Below, one piece after another: positions 43,584 through 59,300 of a stretch of DNA of 64,000 nt. Position numbers and translations under genes: made by a program. The stretch's first letter is position 1; each line of letters begins with the position of its first letter. The notes beneath the pieces are model-generated. The model had not been told where the DNA came from. It made no database searches and saw only the letters and a list, made by a program, of their open reading frames with translations. The stretch is taken from positions 2,996,501 to 3,060,500 of the forward strand of contig OX326959.1 of the NCBI GenBank assembly GCA_946800325.1, written 5' to 3'. Source of the DNA: Luzula sylvatica (lineage: Eukaryota; Streptophyta; Magnoliopsida; Poales; Juncaceae).

Positions 43584-46500
43584 CAAAATACATCATTTCC
43601 AAAATTCGGCCGCGCAGTTGCATTCCTCTCGTCGAGGCGAGCGATTTTGATATGAAGATCGTGCCATTTCGAGAAAGTATGAGAAAGTTACAATGTGATA
43701 ATCTTCGTATTCAATAATTCATGATGAAATTACCAAAAAAACTGTATTTTCTATTAATTCGGGTTCAAAATACATAATTTCCCAAATTCGTTCGCGCTGC
43801 CGTATTCCTCTCGCCCGGGCGAACGATTTTGATATAAAAATCGTGCCATTTGGAGAAAGATTGAGAAAGCTACAATTGGACAATCTTCATATTCAATAAT
43901 TCAAGATGAAATTCCAAAAAAAACCGTATTTTTTGTTAATTCGGGTTCAAAATACATCATTTCCAAAATTCGGCCGCGCTATTGCATTCCTCTCGTCGAG
44001 GCGAGCGATTTTGATATGAAGATCGTGCCATTTCGAGAAAGTGTGAGAAAGTTACAATGTGATAATCTTCGTATTCAATAATTCATGACGAAATTACCAA
44101 GAAAACTGTATTTTCTATTAATTCGGGTTCAAAATACATAATTTCGCAAATTCGTTCGCGCTGCCGTATTCCTCTCGCCGGGGCGAACGATTTTGATATA
44201 AAAATCGTGCCATTTGGAGAAAGATTGAGAAAGCTACAATTGGACAATCTTCATATTCAATAATTCAAGATGAAATTACAAAAAAAACCGTATTTTTTGT
44301 TAATTCGGGTTCAAAATACATCATTTCCAAAATTCGTTCGCGCTGCCGTATTCCTCTCGCCGGGGCGAACGATTTTGATATAAAAATCGTGCCATTTGGA
44401 GAAAGATTGAGAAAGCTACAATTGGACAATCTTCATATTCAATAATTCAAGATGAAATTACAAAAAAAATCGTATTTTTTGTTAATTCGGGTTCAAAATA
44501 CATCATTTCCAAAATTCGGCCGCGCAGTTGCATTCCTCTCGTCGAGGCGACCGATTTTGATATGAAGATCGTGCCATTTCGAGAAAGTATGAGAAAGTTA
44601 CAATGTGATAATCTTCCTATTCAATAATTCATGATGAAATTAAAAAAAAAACTGTATTTTCTGTTAATTCGGGTTCAAAATACATAATTTCCCAAATTCG
44701 TTCGCGCTGCGGTATTCCTCTCGCCGGGGCAAACGATTTTGATATAAAAATCGTGCCATTTGGAGAAAGATTGAGAAAGCTACAATTGGACAATCTTCAT
44801 ATTCAATAATTCAAGATGAAATTACAAAAAAAACCGTATTTTTTGTTAATTCGGGTTCAAAATACATCATTTCCAAAATTCGGCCGTGCTGTTGCATTCC
44901 TCTCGTCGAGGCGAGCGATTTTGATATGAAGATCGTGCCATTTCGAGAAAGTATGAGAAAGTTACAATGTGATAATCTTCATATTCAATAATTCATGATG
45001 AAATTACCAAAAAAACTGTATTTTCTGTAAATTCGGGTTCAAAATACATAATTTCCCAAATTCGTTCGCGCTGCTGTATTCCTCTCGCCGGGGCGAACGA
45101 TTTTGATATAAAAATCGTGCCATTTGGAGAAAGATTGAGAAAGCTACAATTGGACAATCTTCATATTCAATAATTGAAGATGAAATTCCAAAAAAAACCG
45201 TATTTTTTGTTAATTCGGGTTCAAAATACATCATTTCCAAAATTCGGCCGCGATGTTGCATTCCTCTCGTCGAGGCGAGCGATTTTGATATGAAGATCCT
45301 GCCATTTCGAGAAAGTATGAGAGAATTACAATGTGATAATCTTCGTATTAAAAAATTCATGATGAAATTACCAAAAAAACTGTATTTTCTATTAATTCGG
45401 GTTCAAAATACATAATTTCCCAAATTCGTTCGCGCTCCCGTATTCCTCTCGCCAGGGCGAACGATTTTGATATAAAAATCGTGCCATTTGGAGAAAGATT
45501 GAGAAAGCTACAATTGGACAATCTTCATATTCAATAATTCAAGATGAAATTACAAAAAAAACTGTATTTTTTGTTAATTCGGGTTCAAAATACGTAATTT
45601 CCAAAATTCGGCCGCGTAGTTGCATTCCTCTCGACGAGGCGAGCGATTTTGATATGAAGATCGTGCCATTTCGAGAAAGTATGAGAAAGTTACAATGTGA
45701 TAATCTTCGTATTCAATAATTCATGATGAAATTACCAAAAAAACTATATTTTCTGTAAATTCGGGTTCAAAATACATAATTTCCCAAATTCGTTCGCGCT
45801 GCTGTATTCCTCTCGCCGGGGCGAACGATTTTGATATAAAAATCGTGCCATTTTGAGAAAGATTGAGAAAGCTACAATTGGACAATCTTCATATTCAATA
45901 ATTCAAGATGAAATTCCAAAAAAAACCTTATTTTTTGTTAATTCGGGTTCAAAATACGTAATTTCCAAAATTCGGCCGCGCTGTTGCATTCCTCTCGTCG
46001 AGGCGAGCGATTTTGATATGAAGATCGTGACATTTCGAGAAAGTATGAGAAAGTAACAATGTGATAATCTTCGTATTCAATAATTCAAGATGAAATTACC
46101 AAAAAAACTGTATTTTCTGTAAATTCGGGTTCAAAATACATAATTTCCCAAATTCGTTCGCGCTGCTGTATTCCTCTCGCCGGGGCGAACGATTTTGATA
46201 TAAAAATCGTGCCATTTTGAGAAAGATTGAGAAAGCTACAATTGGACAATCTTCATATTCAATAATTCAAGATGAAATTCCAAAAAAAACCTTATTTTTT
46301 GTTAATTCGGGTTCAAAATACGTAATTTCCAAAATTCGGCCGCGCTGTTGCATTCCTCTCGTCGAGGCGAGCGATTTTGATATGAAGATCGTGCCATTTG
46401 GAGAAAGTATGAGAAAGTAACAATGTGATAATCTTCGTATTCAATAATTCAAGATGAAATTACCAAAAAAACTGTGTTTTCTATTAATTCGGGTTCAAAA

Positions 46501-48504
46501 TACATAATTTCCCAAATTCGTTCGCGCTGCTGTATTCCTCTCGCCGGGGCGAACGATTTTGATATAAAAATCGCGCCATTTGGAGAAAGATTGAGAAAGC
46601 TACAATTGGACAATCTTCATATTCAATAATTCAAGATGAAATTCCAAAAAAAACCGTATTTTTTGTTAATTCGGGTTCAAAATAAATCATTTCCAAAATT
46701 CGGCCGCGCTGTTGCATTCCTCTCGTCGAGGCGAGCGAACGATTTGGATATAAAAATCGTGCCATTTCGAGAAAGTATGAGAAAGTTACAATGTGATAAT
46801 CTTCATATTCAATAATTCATGATGAAATTACCAAAAAAACTGTATTTTCTGTAAATTCGGGTTCAAAATACATAATTTCCCAAATTCGTTCGCGCTGCCG
46901 TATTCCTCTCGCCGGGGCGAGCGATTTTGATATAAAAATCGTGCCATTTGGAGAAAGATTGAGAAAGCTACAATTGGACAATCTTCATATTCAATAATTC
47001 AAGATGAAATTCCAAAAAAAACCGTATTTTTTGTTAATTCGGGTTCAAAATACATCCTTTCCAAAATTCGGCCGCGCTATTGCATTCCTCTCGTCGAGGC
47101 GAGCGATTTTGATATGAAGATCGTGCCATTTCGAGAAAGTATGAGAAAGTTACAATGTGATAATCTTCGTATTCAATAATTCATGATGAAATTACCAAAA
47201 AAACTGTATTTTCTATTAATTCGGGTTCAAAATACATAATTTCCCAAATTCGTTCGCGCTACCGTATTCCTCTCGCCAGGGCGAACGATTTTGATATAAA
47301 AATCGTGCCATTTGGAGAAAGATTGAGAAATCTACAATTGGACAATCTTCATATTCAATAATTCAAGATGAAATTACAAAAAAACCGTATTTTTGGTTAA
47401 TTCGGGTTCAAAATACATCATTTCCAAAATTCGGCCGCCCTGTTGCATTCCTCTCGTCGAGGCGAGCGATTTTGATATGAAGATCGTGCCATTTCGAGAA
47501 AGTATGAGAAAGTTACAATGTGATAATCTTCATATTCAATAATTCATGATGAAATTACCAAAAAAACTGTATTTTCTGTAAATTCGGGTTCAAAATACAT
47601 AATTTCCCAAATTCGTTCGCGCTACTGTATTCCTCTCGCCGGGGCGAACGATTTTGATATAAAAATCGTGCCATTTTGAGAAAGATTGAGAAAGCTACAA
47701 TTGGACAATCTTCATATTCAATAATTCAAGATGAAATTCCAAAAAAAACCTTATTTTTTGTTAATTCGGGTTCAAAATACATCATTTCCAAAATTCGGCC
47801 GCCCTGTTGCATTCCTCTCGTCGAGGCGAGCGATTTTGATATGAAGATCGTGCCATTTCGAGAAAGTATGAGAAAGTAACAATGTGATAATCTTCGTATT
47901 CAATAATTCATGATGAAATTACCAAAAAAACTGTATTTTCTATTAATTCGGGTTCAAAATACATAATTTCCCAAATTCGATCGCGCTGCCGTATTCCTCT
48001 CGCCGGGGCGAACGATTTTGATATAAAAATCGTGCCATTTGGAGAAAGATTGAGAAAGCTACAATTGGACAATCTTCATATTCAATAATTCAAGATGAAA
48101 TTACAAAAAAAACAGTATTTTTTGTTAATTCGGGTTCAAAATACATCATTTCCAAAATTGGACCGCGTTGCTGCATTCCTCTCGTCGAGGCGAGCGATTT
48201 TGATATGAAGATCGTGCCATTTCGAGAAAGTATGAGAAAGTTACAATGTGATAATCTTCTTATTCAATAATTCATGATGAAATTACCAAAAAAACTGTAT
48301 TTTCTGTTAATTCGGGTTCAAAATACATAATTTCCCAAATTTGTTCGCGCTGCTGTATTCCTCTCGCCGGGGCGAACGATTTTGATATAAAAATCGTGCC
48401 ATTTGGAGAAAGATTGAGAAAGCTATAATTGGACAATCTTCATATTCAATAATTCAAGATGAAATTCCAAAAAAAACCGTATTTTTTGTTAATTCGGGTT
48501 CAAA

Positions 48505-51500
48505 ATACATCATTTCCAAAATTCGGCCGCGTAGTTGCATTCCTCTCGTCGAGGCGAGCGATTTTGATATGAAGATCGTGCCATTTCGAGAAAGTATGAG
48601 AAAGTTACAATGTGATAATCTTCGTATTCAATAATTCATGATGAAATTACCAAAAAAACTGTATTTTCTATTAATTCGGGTTCAAAATACATAATTTCCC
48701 AAATTCGTTCGCGCTGCCGTATTCCTCTCGCCCGGGCGAACGATTTTGATATAAAAATCGTGCCATTTGGAGAAAGATTGAGAAAGCTACAATTGGAAAA
48801 TCTTCATATTCAATAATTCAAGACGAAATTCCAAAAAAAACAGTATTTTTTGTTAATTCGGGTTCAAAATACATCATTTCCAAAATTCGGCCGCGCTATT
48901 GCATTCCTCTCGTCGAGGCGAGCGATTTTGATATTAAGATCGTGCCATTTCGAGAAAGTTTGAGAAAGTTACAATGTGATAATCTTCGTATTCAATAATT
49001 CACGATGAAATTACCAAGAAAACTGTATTTTCTATTAATTCGGGTTCAAAATACATAATTTCCCAAATTCGTTCGCGCTGCCGTATTCCTCTCGCCGGGG
49101 CGAACGATTTTGATATAAAAATCGTGCCATTTGGAGAAAGATTGAGAAAGCTACAATTGGACAATCTTCATATTCAATAATTCAAGATGAAATTACAAAA
49201 AAAAACCGTATTTTTTGTTAATTCGGGTTCAAAATACATCATTTCCAAAATTCGTTCGCGCTGCCGTATTCCTCTCGCCGGGGCGAACGATTTTGATATA
49301 AAAATCGTGCCATTTGGAGAAAGATTGAGAAAGCTACAATTGGACAATCTTCATATTCAATAATTCAAGATGAAATTACAAAAAAAACCGTATTTTTTGT
49401 TAATTCGGGTTCAAAATACATCATTTCCAAAATTCGGCCGCGCAGTTGCATTCCTCTCGTCGAGGCGACCGATTTTGATATGAAGATCGTGCCATTTCGA
49501 GAAAGTATGAGAAAGTTACAATGTGATAATCTTCCTATTCAATAATTCATGATGAAATTAAAAAAAAAACTGTATTTTTTGTTAATTCGGGTTCAAAATA
49601 CATAATTTCCCAAATTCGTTCGCGCTGCGGTATTCCTCTCGCCGGGGCAAACGATTTTGATATAAAAATCGTGCCATTTGGAGAAAGATTGAGAAAGCTA
49701 CAATTGGACAATCTTCATATTCAATAATTCAAGATGAAATTACAAAAAAAACAGTATTTTTTGTTAATTCGGGTTCAAAATACATCATTTCCAAAATTGG
49801 ACCGCGTCGCTGCATTCCTCCCGTCGAGGCGAGCGATTTTGATATGAAGATCGTGCCATTTCGAGAAAGTATGACAAAGTTACAATGTGATAATCTTCTT
49901 ATTCAATAATTCATGATGAAATTACCAAAAAAACTGTATTTTCTGTTAATTCGGGTTCAAAATACATAATTTCCCAAATTTGTTCGCGCTGCTGTATTCC
50001 TCTCGCCGGGGCGAACGATTTTGATATAAAAATCGTGCCATTTGGAGAAAGATTGAGAAAGCTATAATTGGACAATCTTCATATTCAATAATTCAAGATG
50101 AAATTCCAAAAAAAACCGTATTTTTTGTTAATTCGGGTTCAAAATACATCATTTCCAAAATTCGGCCGCGTAGTTGCATTCCTCTCGTCGAGGCGAGCGA
50201 TTTTGATATGAAGATCGTGCCATTTCGAGAAAGTATGAGAAAGTTACAATGTGATAATCTTCGTATTCAATAATTCATGATGAAATTACCAAAAAAACTG
50301 TATTTTCTATTAATTCGGGTTCAAAATACATAATTTCCCAAATTCGTTCGCGCTGCCGTATTCCTCTCGCCCGGGCGAACGATTTTGATATAAAAATCGT
50401 GCCATTTGGAGAAAGATTGAGAAAGCTACAATTGGAAAATTTTCATATTCAATAATTCAAGACGAAATTCCAAAAAAAACCGTATTTTTTGTTAATTCGG
50501 GTTCAAAATACATCATTTCCAAAATTCGGCCGCGCTATTGCATTCCTCTCGTCGAGGCGAGCGATTTTGATATGAAGATCGTGCCATTTCGAGAAAGTTT
50601 GAGAAAGTTACAATGTGATAATCTTCGTATTCAATAATTCATGATGAAATTACCAAGAAAACTGTATTTTCTATTAATTCGGGTTCAAAATACATAATTT
50701 CCCAAATTCGTTCGCGCTGCCGTATTCCTCTCGCCGGGGCGAACGATTTTGATATAAAAATCGTGCCATTTGGAGAAAGATTGAGAAAGCTACAATTGGA
50801 CAATCTTCATATTCAATAATTCAAGATGAAATTACAAAAAAAACCGTATTTTTTGTTAATTCGGGTTCAAAATACATCATTTCCAAAATTCGTTCGCGCT
50901 GCCGTATTCCTCTCGCCGGGACGAACGATTTTGATATAAAAATCGTGCCATTTGGAGAAAGATTGAGAAAGCTACAATTGTACAATCTTCATATTCAATA
51001 ATTCAAGATGAAATTACAAAAAAAACCGTATTTTTTGTTAATTCGGGTTCAAAATACATCATTTCCAAAATTCGGCCGCGCAGTTGCATTCCTCTCGTCG
51101 AGGCGAGCGATTTTGATATGAAGATCGTGCCATTTCGAGAAAGTATGAGAAAGTTACAATGTGATAATCTTCGTATTCAATAATTCATGATGAAATTACC
51201 AAAAAAACTGTATTTTCTATTAATTCGGGTTCAAAATACATAATTTCCCAAATTCGTTCGCGCTGCCGTATTCCTCTCGCCCGGGCGAACGATTTTGATA
51301 TAAAAATCGTGCCATTTGGAGAAAGATTGAGAAAGCTACAATTGGAAAATCTTCATATTCAATAATTCAAGACGAAATTCCAAAAAAAACCGTATTTTTT
51401 GTTAATTCGGGTTCAAAATACATCATTTCCAAAATTCGGCCGCGTAGTTGCATTCCTCTCGTCGAGGCGAGCGATTTTGATATGAAGATCGTGCCATTTC

Positions 51501-53300
51501 GAGAAAGTATGAGAAAGTTACAATGTGATAATCTTCGTATTCAATAATTCATGATGAAATTACCAAAAAAACTGTATTTTCTATTAATTCGGGTTCAAAA
51601 TACATAATTTCCCAAATTCGTTCGCGCTGCCGTATTCCTCTCGCCCGGGCGAACGATTTTGATATAAAAATCGTGCCATTTGGAGAAAGATTGAGAAAGC
51701 TACAATTGGAAAATTTTCATATTCAATAATTCAAGACGAAATTCCAAAAAAAACCGTATTTTTTGTTAATTCGGGTTCAAAATACATCATTTCCAAAATT
51801 CGGCCGCGCTATTGCATTCCTCTCGTCGAGGCGAGCGATTTTGATATGAAGATCGTGCCATTTCGAGAAAGTTTGAGAAAGTTACAATGTGATAATCTTC
51901 GGATTCAATAATTCATGATGAAATTACCAAGAAAACTGTATTTTCTATTAATTCGGGTTCAAAATACATAATTTCCCAAATTCGTTCGCGCTGCCGTATT
52001 CCTCTCGCCGGGGCGAACGATTTTGATATAAAAATCGTGCCATTTGGAGAAAGATTGAGAAAGCTACAATTGGACAATCTTCATATTCAATAATTCAAGA
52101 TGAAATTACAAAAAAAACCGTATTTTTTGTTAATTCGGGTTCAAAATACATCATTTCCAAAATTCGTTCGCGCTGCCGTATTCCTCTCGCCGGGACGAAC
52201 GATTTTGATATAAAAATCGTGCCATTTGGAGAAAGATTGAGAAAGCTACAATTGTACAATCTTCATATTCAATAATTCAAGATGAAATTACAAAAAAAAC
52301 CGTATTTTTTGTTAATTCGGGTTCAAAATACATCATTTCCAAAATTCGGCCGCGCAGTTGCATTCCTCTCGTCGAGGCGAGCGATTTTGATATGAAGATC
52401 GTGCCATTTCGAGAAAGTATGAGAAAGTTACAATGTGATAATCTTCGTATTCAATAATTCATGATGAAATTACCAAAAAAACTGTATTTTCTATTAATTC
52501 GGGTTCAAAATACATAATTTCCCAAATTCGTTCGCGCTGCCGTATTCCTCTCGCCCGGGCGAACGATTTTGATATAAAAATCGTGCCATTTGGAGAAAGA
52601 TTGAGAAAGCTACAATTGGAAAATCTTCATATTCAATAATTCAAGACGAAATTCCAAAAAAAACCGTATTTTTTGTTAATTCGGGTTCAAAATACATCAT
52701 TTCCAAAATTCGGCCGCGCTATTGCATTCCTCTCGTCGAGGCGAGCGATTTTGATATGAAGATCGTGCCATTTCGAGAAAGTTTGAGAAAGTTACAATGT
52801 GATAATCTTCGTATTCAATAATTCATGATGAAATTACCAAGAAAACTGTATTTTCTATTAATTCGGGTTCAAAATACATAATTTTCCAAATTCGTTCGCG
52901 CTGCCGTATTCCTCTCGCCGGGGCGAACGATTTTGATATAAAAATCGTGCCATTTGGAGAAAGATTGAGAAAGCTACAATTGGACAATCTTCATATTCAA
53001 TAATTCAAGATGAAATTACAAAAAAAACCGTATTTTTTGTTAATTCGGGTTCAAAATACATCATTTCCAAAATTCGTTCGTGCTGCCGTATTCCTCTCGC
53101 CGGGGCGAACGATTTTGATATAAAAATCGTGCCATTTGGAGAAAGATTGAGAAAGCTACAATTGGACAATCTTCATATTCAATAATTCAAGATGAAATTA
53201 CAAAAAAAACCGTATTTTTTGTTAATTCGGGTTCAAAATACATCATTTCCAAAATTCGGCCGTGCTGTTGCATTCCTCTCGTCGAGGCGAGCGATTTTGA
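48505..53300 (+). repeat. Phase-broken sub-block with odd-monomer repeat lengths
   Basis: The join TTTCCAAAATTCGTTCG, B-type sequence running straight into A-type, occurs at 49242, 50880, 52154 and 53064 (and earlier at 44324). Spacings are 1638, 1274 and 910 bp, which are 9, 7 and 5 times 182. Companion variants (CTCGCCCGGGCG near 48730, 50371, 51283, 51647 and 52555; ACCAAGAAAACTG) recur with it. Confidence 0.85.
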
Positions 53301-56300
53301 TATGAAGATCGTGCCATTTCGAGAAAGTATGAGAAAGTTACAATGTGATAATCTTCATTTTCAATAATTCATGATGAAATTACCAAAAAAACTGTATTTT
53401 CTGTAAATTCGGGTTCAAAATACATAATTTCCCAAATTCGTTCGCGCTGTTGTATTCCTCTCGCCGGGGCGAACGATTTTGATATAAAAATCATGCCATT
53501 TGGAGAAAGATTGAGAAAGCTACAATTGGACAATCTTCATATTCAATAATTCAAGATGAAATTCCAAAAAAAACCGTATTTTTTGTTAATTCGGGTTCAA
53601 AATACATCATTTCCAAAATTCGGCCGCGATGTTGCATTCCTCTCGTCGAGGCGAGCGATTTTGATATGAAGATCGTGCCATTTCGAGAAAGTATGAGAGA
53701 GTTACAATGTGATAATCTTCGTATTCAATAATTCATGATGAAATTACCAAAAAAACTGTATTTTCTATTAATTCGGGTTCAAAATACATAATTTACGAAA
53801 TTCGTTCGCGCTCCCGTATTCCTCTCGCCAGGGCGAACGATTTTGATATAAAAATCGTGCCATTTGGAGAAAGATTGAGAATGCTACAATTGGACAATCT
53901 TCATATTCAATAATTCAAGATGAAATTACAAAAAAAAACCGTATTTTTTGTTAATTCGGGTTCAAAATACGTAATTTCCAAAATTCGGCCGCGCTGTTGC
54001 ATTCCTCTCGTCGAGGCGAGCGATTTTGATATGAAGATCGTGCCATTTCGAGAAAGTATGAGAAAGTTACAATGTGATAATCTTCGTATTCAATAATTCA
54101 TGATGAAATTACCAAAAAAACTGTATTTTCTGTAAATTCGGGTTCAAAATACATAATTTCCCAAATTCGTTCGCGCTGCTGTATTCCTCTCGCCGGGGCG
54201 AACGATTTTGATATAAAAATCGTGCCATTTTGAGAAAGATTGAGAAAGCTACAATTGGACAATCTTCATATTCAGTAATTCAAGATGAAATTCCAAAAAA
54301 AACCTTATTTTTTGTTAATTCGGGTTCAAAATACGTAATTTCCAAAATTCGGCCGCGCTGTTGCATTCCTCTCGTCGAGGCGAGCGATTTTGATATGAAG
54401 ATCGTGACATTTCGAGAAAGTATGAGAAAGTAACAATGTGATAATCTTCGTATTCAATAATTCAAGATGAAATTACCAAAAAAACTGTATTTTCTGTAAA
54501 TTCGGGTTCAAAATACATAATTTCCCAAATTCGTTCGCGCTGCTGTATTCCTCTCGCCGGGGCGAACGATTTTGATATAAAAATCGTGCCATTTTGAGAA
54601 AGATTGAGAAAGCTACAATTGGACAATCTTCATATTCAATAATTCAAGATGAAATTCCAAAAAAAACCTTATTTTTTGTTAATTCGGGTTCAAAATACGT
54701 AATTTCCAAAATTCGGCCGCGCTGTTGCATTCCTCTCGTCGAGGCGAGCGATTTTGATATGAAGATCGTGCCATTTGGAGAAAGTATGAGAAAGTAACAA
54801 TGTGATAATCTTCGTATTCAATAATTCAAGATGAAATTACCAAAAAAACTGTATTTTCTATTAATTCGGGTTCAAAATACATAATTTCCCAAATTCGTTC
54901 GCGCTGCTGTATTCCTCTCGCCGGGGCGAACGATTTTGATATAAAAATCGCGCCATTTGGAGAAAGATTGAGAAAGCTACAATTGGACAATCTTCATATT
55001 CAATAATTCAAGATGAAATTCCAAAAAAAACCGTATTTTTTGTTAATTCGGGTTCAAAATACATCATTTCCAAAATTCGGCCGCGCTGTTGCATTCCTCT
55101 CGTCGAGGCGAGCGAACGATTTTGATATAAAAATCGTGCCATTTCGAGAAAGTATGAGAAAGTTACAATGTGATAATCTTCATATTCAATAATTCATGAT
55201 GAAATTACCAAAAAAATTGTATTTTCTGTAAATTCGGGTTCAAAATACATAATTTCCCAAATTCGTTCGCGCTGCCGTATTCCTCTCGCCGGGGCGAACG
55301 ATTTTGATATAAAAATCGTGCCATTTGGAGAAAGATTGAGAAAGCTACAATTGGACAATCTTCATATTCAATAATTCAAGATGAAATTACAAAAAAAACC
55401 GTATTTTTTGTTAATTCGGGTTCAAAATACATCATTTCCAAAATTGGACCGCGTTGCTGCATTCCTCTCGTCGAGGCGAGCGATTTTGATATGAAGATCG
55501 TGCCATTTGGTGAAAGTATGAGAAAGTTACAAAGTGATAATCTTCATATTCAATAATTCATGATGAAATTACCAAAAAAACTGTATTTTCTGTTAATTCG
55601 GGTTCAAAATACATAATTTTCCAAATTCGATCGCGCTGCTGTATTCCTCTCGCCGGGGCGAACGATTTTGATATAAAAATCGTGCCATTTGAAGAAAGAT
55701 TGAGAAAGCTACAATTGGACAATCTTCATATTCAATAATTCAAGATGAAATTCCTAAAAAAACAGTATTTTTTGTTAATTCGGGTTCAAAATACATCTTT
55801 TCCAAAATTCGGCTGCGCTGTTGCATTCCTCTCGTCGAGGCGAGCGATTTTGATATGAAGATCGTGCCATTTCGAGAAAGTATGAGAAAGTTACAATGTG
55901 ATAATCTTCGTATTCAATAATTCATGATGAAATTACCAAAAAAACTGTATTTTCTGTAAATTCGGGTTCAAAATACATAATTTCCCAAATTCGTTCGCGC
56001 TGCTGTATTCCTCTCGCCGGGGCGAACGATTTTGATATAAAAATCGTGCCATTTTGAGAAAGATTGAGAAAGCTACAATTGGACAATCTTCATATTCAAT
56101 AATTCAAGATGAAATTCCAAAAAAAACCTTATTTTTTGATAATTCGGGTTCAAAATACGTAATTTCCAAAATTCGGCCGCGCTGTTGCATTCCTCTCGTC
56201 GAGGCGAGCGATTTTGATATGAAGACCGTGCCATTTGGAGAAAGTATGAGAAAGTAACAATGTGATAATCTTCGTATTCAATAATTCAAGATGAAATTAC

Positions 56301-59300
56301 CAAAAAAACTGTATTTTCTATTAATTCGGGTTCAAAATACATAATTTCCCAAATTCGTTCGCGCTGCTATATTCCTCTCGCCGGGGCGAACGATTTTGAT
56401 ATAAAAATCGCGCCATTTGGAGAAAGATTGAGAAAGCTACAATTGGACAATCTTCATATTCAATAATTCAAGATGAAATTCCAAAAAAAACCGTATTTTT
56501 TGTTAATTCGGGTTCAAAATACATCATTTCCAAAATTCGGCCGCGCTGTTGCATTCCTCTCGTCGAGGCGAGCGAACGATTTTGATATAAAAATCGTGCC
56601 ATTTCGAGAAAGTATGAGAAAGTTACAATGTGATAATCTTCATATTCAATAATTCATGATGAAATTACCAAAAAAATTGTATTTTCTGTAAATTCGGGTT
56701 CAAAATACATAATTTCCCAAATTCGTTCGCGCTGCCGTATTCCTCTCGCCGGGGCGAACGATTTTGATATAAAAATCGTGCCATTTGGAGAAAGATTGAG
56801 AAAGCTACAATTGGACAATCTTCATATTCAATAATTCAAGATGAAATTACAAAAAAAACCGTATTTTTTGTTAATTCGGGTTCAAAATACATCATTTCCA
56901 AAATTGGACCGCGTTGCTGCATTCCTCTCGTCGAGGCGAGCGATTTTGATATGAAGATCGTGCCATTTGGTGAAAGTATGAGAAAGTTACAAAGTGATAA
57001 TCTTCATATTCAATAATTCATGATGAAATTACCAAAAAAACTGTATTTTCTGTTAATTCGGGTTCAAAATACATAATTTTCCAAATTCGATCGCGCTGCT
57101 GTATTCCTCTCGCCGGGGCGAACGATTTTGATATAAAAATCGTGCCATTTGAAGAAAGATTGAGAAAGCTACAATTGGACAATCTTCATATTCAATAATT
57201 CAAGATGAAATTCCTAAAAAAACAGTATTTTTTGTTAATTCGGGTTCAAAATACATCTTTTCCAAAATTCGGCCGCGATGTTGCATTCCTCTCGTCGAGT
57301 CGAGCGATTTTGATATGAAGATCGTGCCATTTCGAGAAAGTATGAGAAAGTTACAATGTGATAATCTTCGTATTCAATAATTCATGATGAAATTACCAAA
57401 AAAACTGTATTTTCTGTAAATTCGGGTTCAAAATACATAATTTCCCAAATTCGTTCGCGCTGCTGTATTCCTCTCGCCGGGGCGAACGATTTTGATATAA
57501 AAATCGTGCCATTTTGAGAAAGATTGAGAAAGCTACAATTGGACAATCTTCATATTCAATAATTCAAGATGAAATTCCAAAAAAAACCTTATTTTTTGTT
57601 AATTCGGGTTCAAAATACGTAATTTCCAAAATTCGGCCGCGCTGTTGCATTCCTCTCGTCGAGGCGAGCGATTTTGATATGAAGATCGTGACATTTCGAG
57701 AAAGTATGAGAAAGTAACAATGTGATAATCTTCGTATTCAATAATTCAAGATGAAATTACCAAAAAAACTGTATTTTCTGTAAATTCGGGTTCAAAATAC
57801 ATAATTTCCCAAATTCGTTCGCGCTGCTGTATTCCTCTCGCCGGGGCGAACGATTTTGATATAAAAATCGTGCCATTTTGAGAAAGATTGAGAAAGCTAC
57901 AATTGGACAATCTTCATATTCAATAATTGAAGATGAAATTCCAAAAAAAACCTTATTTTTTGTTAATTCGGGTTCAAAATACGTAATTTCCAAAATTCGG
58001 CCGCGATGTTGCATTCCTCTCGTCGAGGCGAGCGATTTTGATATGAAGATCGTGCCATTTCGAGAAAGTATGAGAAAGTAACAATGTGATAATCTTCGTA
58101 TTCAATAATTCAAGATGAAATTACCAAAAAAACTGTATTTTCTGTAAATTCGGGTTCAAAATACATAATTTCCCAAATTCGTTCGCGCTGCTGTATTCCT
58201 CTCGCCGGGGCGAACGATTTTGATATAAAAATCGTGCCATTTTGAGAAAGATTGAGAAAGCTACAATTGGACAATCTTCATATTCAATAATTGAAGATGA
58301 AATTCCAAAAAAAACCTTATTTTTTGTTAATTCGGGTTCAAAATACGTAATTTCCAAAATTCGGCCGCGATGTTGCATTCCTCTCGTCGAGGCGAGCGAT
58401 TTTGATATGAAGATCGTGCCATTTCGAGAAAGTATGAGAAAGTAACAATGTGATAATCTTCGTATTCAATAATTCAAGATGAAATTACCAAAAAAACTGT
58501 ATTTTCTATTAATTCGGGTTCAAAATACATAATTTCCCAAATTCGTTCGCGCTGCTGTATTCCTCTCGCCGGGGCGAACGATTTTGATATAAAAATCGCG
58601 CCATTTGGAGAAAGATTGAGAAAGCTACAATTGGACAATCTTCATATTCAATAATTCAAGATGAAATTCCAAAAAAAACCGTATTTTTTGTTAATTCGGG
58701 TTCAAAATACATCATTTCCAAAATTCGGCCGCGCTGTTGCATTCCTCTCGTCGAGGCGAGCGAACGATTTTGATATAAAAATCGTGCCATTTCGAGAAAG
58801 TATGAGAAAGTTACAATGTGATAATCTTCATATTCAATAATTCATGATGAAATTACCAAAAAAATTGTATTTTCTGTAAATTCGGGTTCAAAATACATAA
58901 TTTCCCAAATTCGTTCGCGCTGCCGTATTCCTCTCGCCGGGGCGAACGATTTTGATATAAAAATCGTGCCATTTGGAGAAAGATTGAGAAAGCTACAATT
59001 GGACAATCTTCATATTCAATAATTCAAGATGAAATTACAAAAAAACCGTATTTTTTGTTAATTCGGGTTCAAAATACATCATTTCCAAAATTGGACCGCG
59101 TTGCTGCATTCCTCTCGTCGAGGCGAGCGATTTTGATATGAAGATCGTGCCATTTGGTGAAAGTATGAGAAAGTTACAAAGTGATAATCTTCATATTCAA
59201 TAATTCATGATGAAATTACCAAAAAAACTGTATTTTCTGTTAATTCGGGTTCAAAATACATAATTTTCCAAATTCGATCGCGCTGCTGTATTCCTCTCGC

